From contig UQBC01000001.1 in the NCBI GenBank assembly GCA_900539195.1, forward strand, positions 62,001 to 126,000: a DNA stretch of 64,000 bases. The letters run 5' to 3'. Positions within the stretch are counted from its first letter, which is position 1; every line of letters starts with the position of its first letter. This DNA comes from an uncultured Oscillospiraceae bacterium. Its GTDB lineage: Bacteria > Bacillota > Clostridia > Oscillospirales > Ruminococcaceae. A model generated the notes under the pieces. The model saw only the letters and a program-made list of their open reading frames with translations. It was not told where the DNA came from and searched no databases. The translations under genes were made by a program, and so were the position numbers. Below are positions 62,442-64,000 of the stretch, piece by piece.

Positions 62442-62470
62442 TTGATTATTTCCGTTATATATAATACAAT
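62442..62470 (+). promoter_or_regulatory. Sigma-A promoter of the DUF6062-type gene
   Basis: -35 TTGATT (62442-62447) and -10 TACAAT (62465-62470), spacing 17; the GTG start is about 127 bases further. Confidence 0.6.
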
Positions 62471-62596
62471 ATTAACAGGGAAATTACAAGTCCGACGTGA
62501 AAAATTTTTTCTTTTGTCCCCCTATAAACCGACACGGCTTTTAAATCCTGCGGTATTTTCCGCATTTGCCGAATTTTCTGAAAGGAAACGAAAAAA

Positions 62597-63301
62597 GTGA
62601 GAGAAAGTATACTTACAATACCGGTAAACGAAGTGTTCGAGCCTCGTGAGGGCTGTCCTATCTGCCGTATGAGAGATACGGTTGAGGAGCATATCTGCGA
62701 ATATATAATGGGAGCGGCTATGATGGAGCCTGACGTAAGGCAGGATACCAACAGGCTCGGTTTCTGCTTTACGCACTATCAGCAGCTTATGATGCAGAAC
62801 AACCGCCTGTCGCTCGGTCTTATGCTCAACAGTCATCTTGAGGAGTTGAGGGGCAATATTTTTGAGAAGAAGGGTTTATTTGCGCCCAAGGACGCAAAGG
62901 CTAAAAAGGCAGGCGCAATAGGCGATACCTGCTTTGTCTGCTCAAAGGTACAGTGGGGTATTGACCATATGCTCGAAACGGTATTCACAATGTTCGCAAA
63001 GGACGGAAAGTTCAAGAACCTGTTCAAGTCGCAGGAGTGCTTCTGTATGCCTCACTACCACTATCTTGTACAGATGAGCGAAGCAAAGATGGCAAAGAAC
63101 GACAGAGCCGAGTTCATAAAGGCTATGGATACGATAATGCAGGAATATATAACAAAGCTCAACAGTGATGTAAACGACTTCTGCAACAGCTTTGACTACC
63201 GTAATGCAGGAAAGCTCCACAGCGAAGAAATGGAACACGTCCGCACATCTATAGAAAGAAGCGTTTCGTTCCTTACAGGCAGAAAGCCGAATTCAAAATA
63301 A
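62597..63301 (+). CDS. Cys-rich cytosolic protein, DUF6062-type
   Basis: 234 residues from GTG at 62597 with GAAAGGA upstream. Pattern of paired motifs: GCPIC (about 19-23) with GFCFTHY, then CFVC with CFCMPHY, suggesting two Cys/His metal or redox sites in a duplicated helical fold. I recall such proteins as DUF6062; the reaction is unknown. Annotations as ABC substrate-binding proteins, which I recall for this family, look wrong since there is no signal peptide. Confidence 0.65.
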   Translation: MRESILTIPVNEVFEPREGCPICRMRDTVEEHICEYIMGAAMMEPDVRQDTNRLGFCFTHYQQLMMQNNRLSLGLMLNSHLEELRGNIFEKKGLFAPKDAKAKKAGAIGDTCFVCSKVQWGIDHMLETVFTMFAKDGKFKNLFKSQECFCMPHYHYLVQMSEAKMAKNDRAEFIKAMDTIMQEYITKLNSDVNDFCNSFDYRNAGKLHSEEMEHVRTSIERSVSFLTGRKPNSK

Positions 63302-63382
63302 AAGGAATGTAAATTAACCGCCGTTAACATTTAACGGTGATTCACAGTTAAACCTCGTAACCCGAAAATCCTGTGAAACCGC

Positions 63383-63411
63383 TTGAAATTTTTGACGGCA
63401 AGTTGTATAAT
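63383..63411 (+). promoter_or_regulatory. Sigma-A promoter of the last gene
   Basis: -35 TTGAAA (63383-63388) and perfect -10 TATAAT (63406-63411), spacing 17. Confidence 0.8.
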
Positions 63412-63441
63412 TAAGTATAAACCACTTTTACGGAGGTGTCC

Positions 63442-64000
63442 ATGAGTAAGAAAAATACAGCGGCTACCATAGCTACAATAATCGTAGCTGTCCTTGCCAT
63501 AGCAACGACTTTATTCCTGCTGTACCAGACCTCACAGCAGCAGATACAGGAAAATCAGTATAATTACGTTCCCTCGGACGAGGTGAACGAAGAAATGAAT
63601 ATGAATGCGGTTACTCTTATCAAGAACAACTGCGAGGTGTTCAGAATTTATCTCCAGTACGGTCTTCCCCATCAGGCAGAGCCGTATAACAACGTTCCCG
63701 AGGACGGGTATTACACTGTAAAAAGCGAAAACTACAAGACATTTTCAGATATTGAAACGCTCGTAAATTCGACATTTGTCGAAAAAGAGGCAAAGCGTAT
63801 CCTCACAAACATAAACGGCGACGATGTTGCAGTCTATGCCGAGGAAACTGACGATGACGGAAACAAGGGCATCGGTCTTGACGCAAAAATGGTGGATGAG
63901 AACGGCAGATTCAAGGCTATCGCCTATGACTACACCTGGTCAGAAGCAAAATTCACCCTTCTCCCCAAGTCAAACACCGAGTGCGATATAACAGTCGAGC
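63442..64000 (+). CDS. Membrane-anchored extracytoplasmic protein, 3' end cut by window (IseA-like?)
   Basis: 186 codons are visible with no stop before the edge. MSKKNTAATIATIIVAVLAI begins a signal-anchor helix (about 8-28), followed by a Gln-rich linker and a soluble domain (ALTLIKNNCEVFRIY; DGYYTVKSENYKTFSDIETLVNSTF; FTLLPKSN). The pattern of a Tyr-rich domain with IETLVNSTF recalls the IseA/YoeB family, which inhibits DL-endopeptidases, but this is tentative. CGGAGG stands before the ATG. Confidence 0.55.
   Translation, partial: MSKKNTAATIATIIVAVLAIATTLFLLYQTSQQQIQENQYNYVPSDEVNEEMNMNAVTLIKNNCEVFRIYLQYGLPHQAEPYNNVPEDGYYTVKSENYKTFSDIETLVNSTFVEKEAKRILTNINGDDVAVYAEETDDDGNKGIGLDAKMVDENGRFKAIAYDYTWSEAKFTLLPKSNTECDITVE

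Overview
The window reads as chromosomal DNA from an anaerobic, spore-forming-lineage Clostridia bacterium, most likely Oscillospiraceae/Ruminococcaceae (Ruminococcus or [Eubacterium] siraeum-like). Grounds are the SCIFF ranthipeptide pair, the DUF1385-prmC and rimO-pgsA gene orders, a SpoIID-like protein, strong AGGAGG-type ribosome sites, sigma-A promoters with 17-bp spacing, and AT-rich intergenic gaps. The species call is inference. No rRNA, tRNA, CRISPR array, integrase or transposase was seen.

Layout. 1-3480 (+): end of a TrmN6-like methyltransferase, rsmI, a one-helix membrane peptide, the SCIFF peptide and its radical SAM/SPASM maturase. 3480-5314 (-): amidohydrolase, DinB-fold protein and Nudix hydrolase. 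5315-5658: two tandem terminators plus REP-like palindromic elements. 5659-19639 (-): a 14-kb ABC-transport operon behind a consensus promoter. It holds two LolD/MacB-type ATPases (one with an AbrB-like C-terminal domain), a 1053-residue solute-binding protein with two lectin-like domains, two pairs of MalF/MalG-type permeases, an NHL/TPR membrane protein, a YIP1-family protein and a DUF5696 exoprotein. This is the best candidate for an undescribed system. 20153-26882 (-): ABC-F ATPase, foldase-like lipoprotein, pheT, pheS. 27234-29048 (-): a pilin-like protein and a repeat-bearing surface protein, each with its own promoter and terminator.

29446-36839 (+): GH36 alpha-galactosidase, a small membrane protein, a WYL regulator, a DUF3810 protein, an ADP-ribosylglycohydrolase-like protein and a MATE exporter. 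36840-37595 is a gene-free patch of repeats. 37596-38492 (-) is a SpoIID-like protein. 38655-44629 (+): citrate synthase, then a membrane protein, a lipoprotein and a two-component pair. 44642-51760 (+): DUF1385, prmC, recA, recX, rimO, pgsA and an NSS-family transporter. 51849-54344 (-): alpha/beta hydrolase and glmU. 54558-58268 (+): a short accessory-type SecA and mnmE. 58378-62391 (-): zinc-ribbon protein, GH27 alpha-galactosidase, YdbC/PC4 protein, a metallophosphoesterase with lost metal ligands, ung and an OGG1-type glycosylase. 62597-64000 (+): a Cys-rich DUF6062-type protein and the start of a membrane-anchored protein cut by the window edge.

How the genes work together. Most of the window is housekeeping: translation quality, recombination and repair, cell-wall precursors and lipid synthesis. 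Set into it are carbohydrate functions (two unrelated alpha-galactosidases and the ABC operon) and cell-surface functions (pilin, repeat protein, SpoIID-like protein, SecA paralogue).
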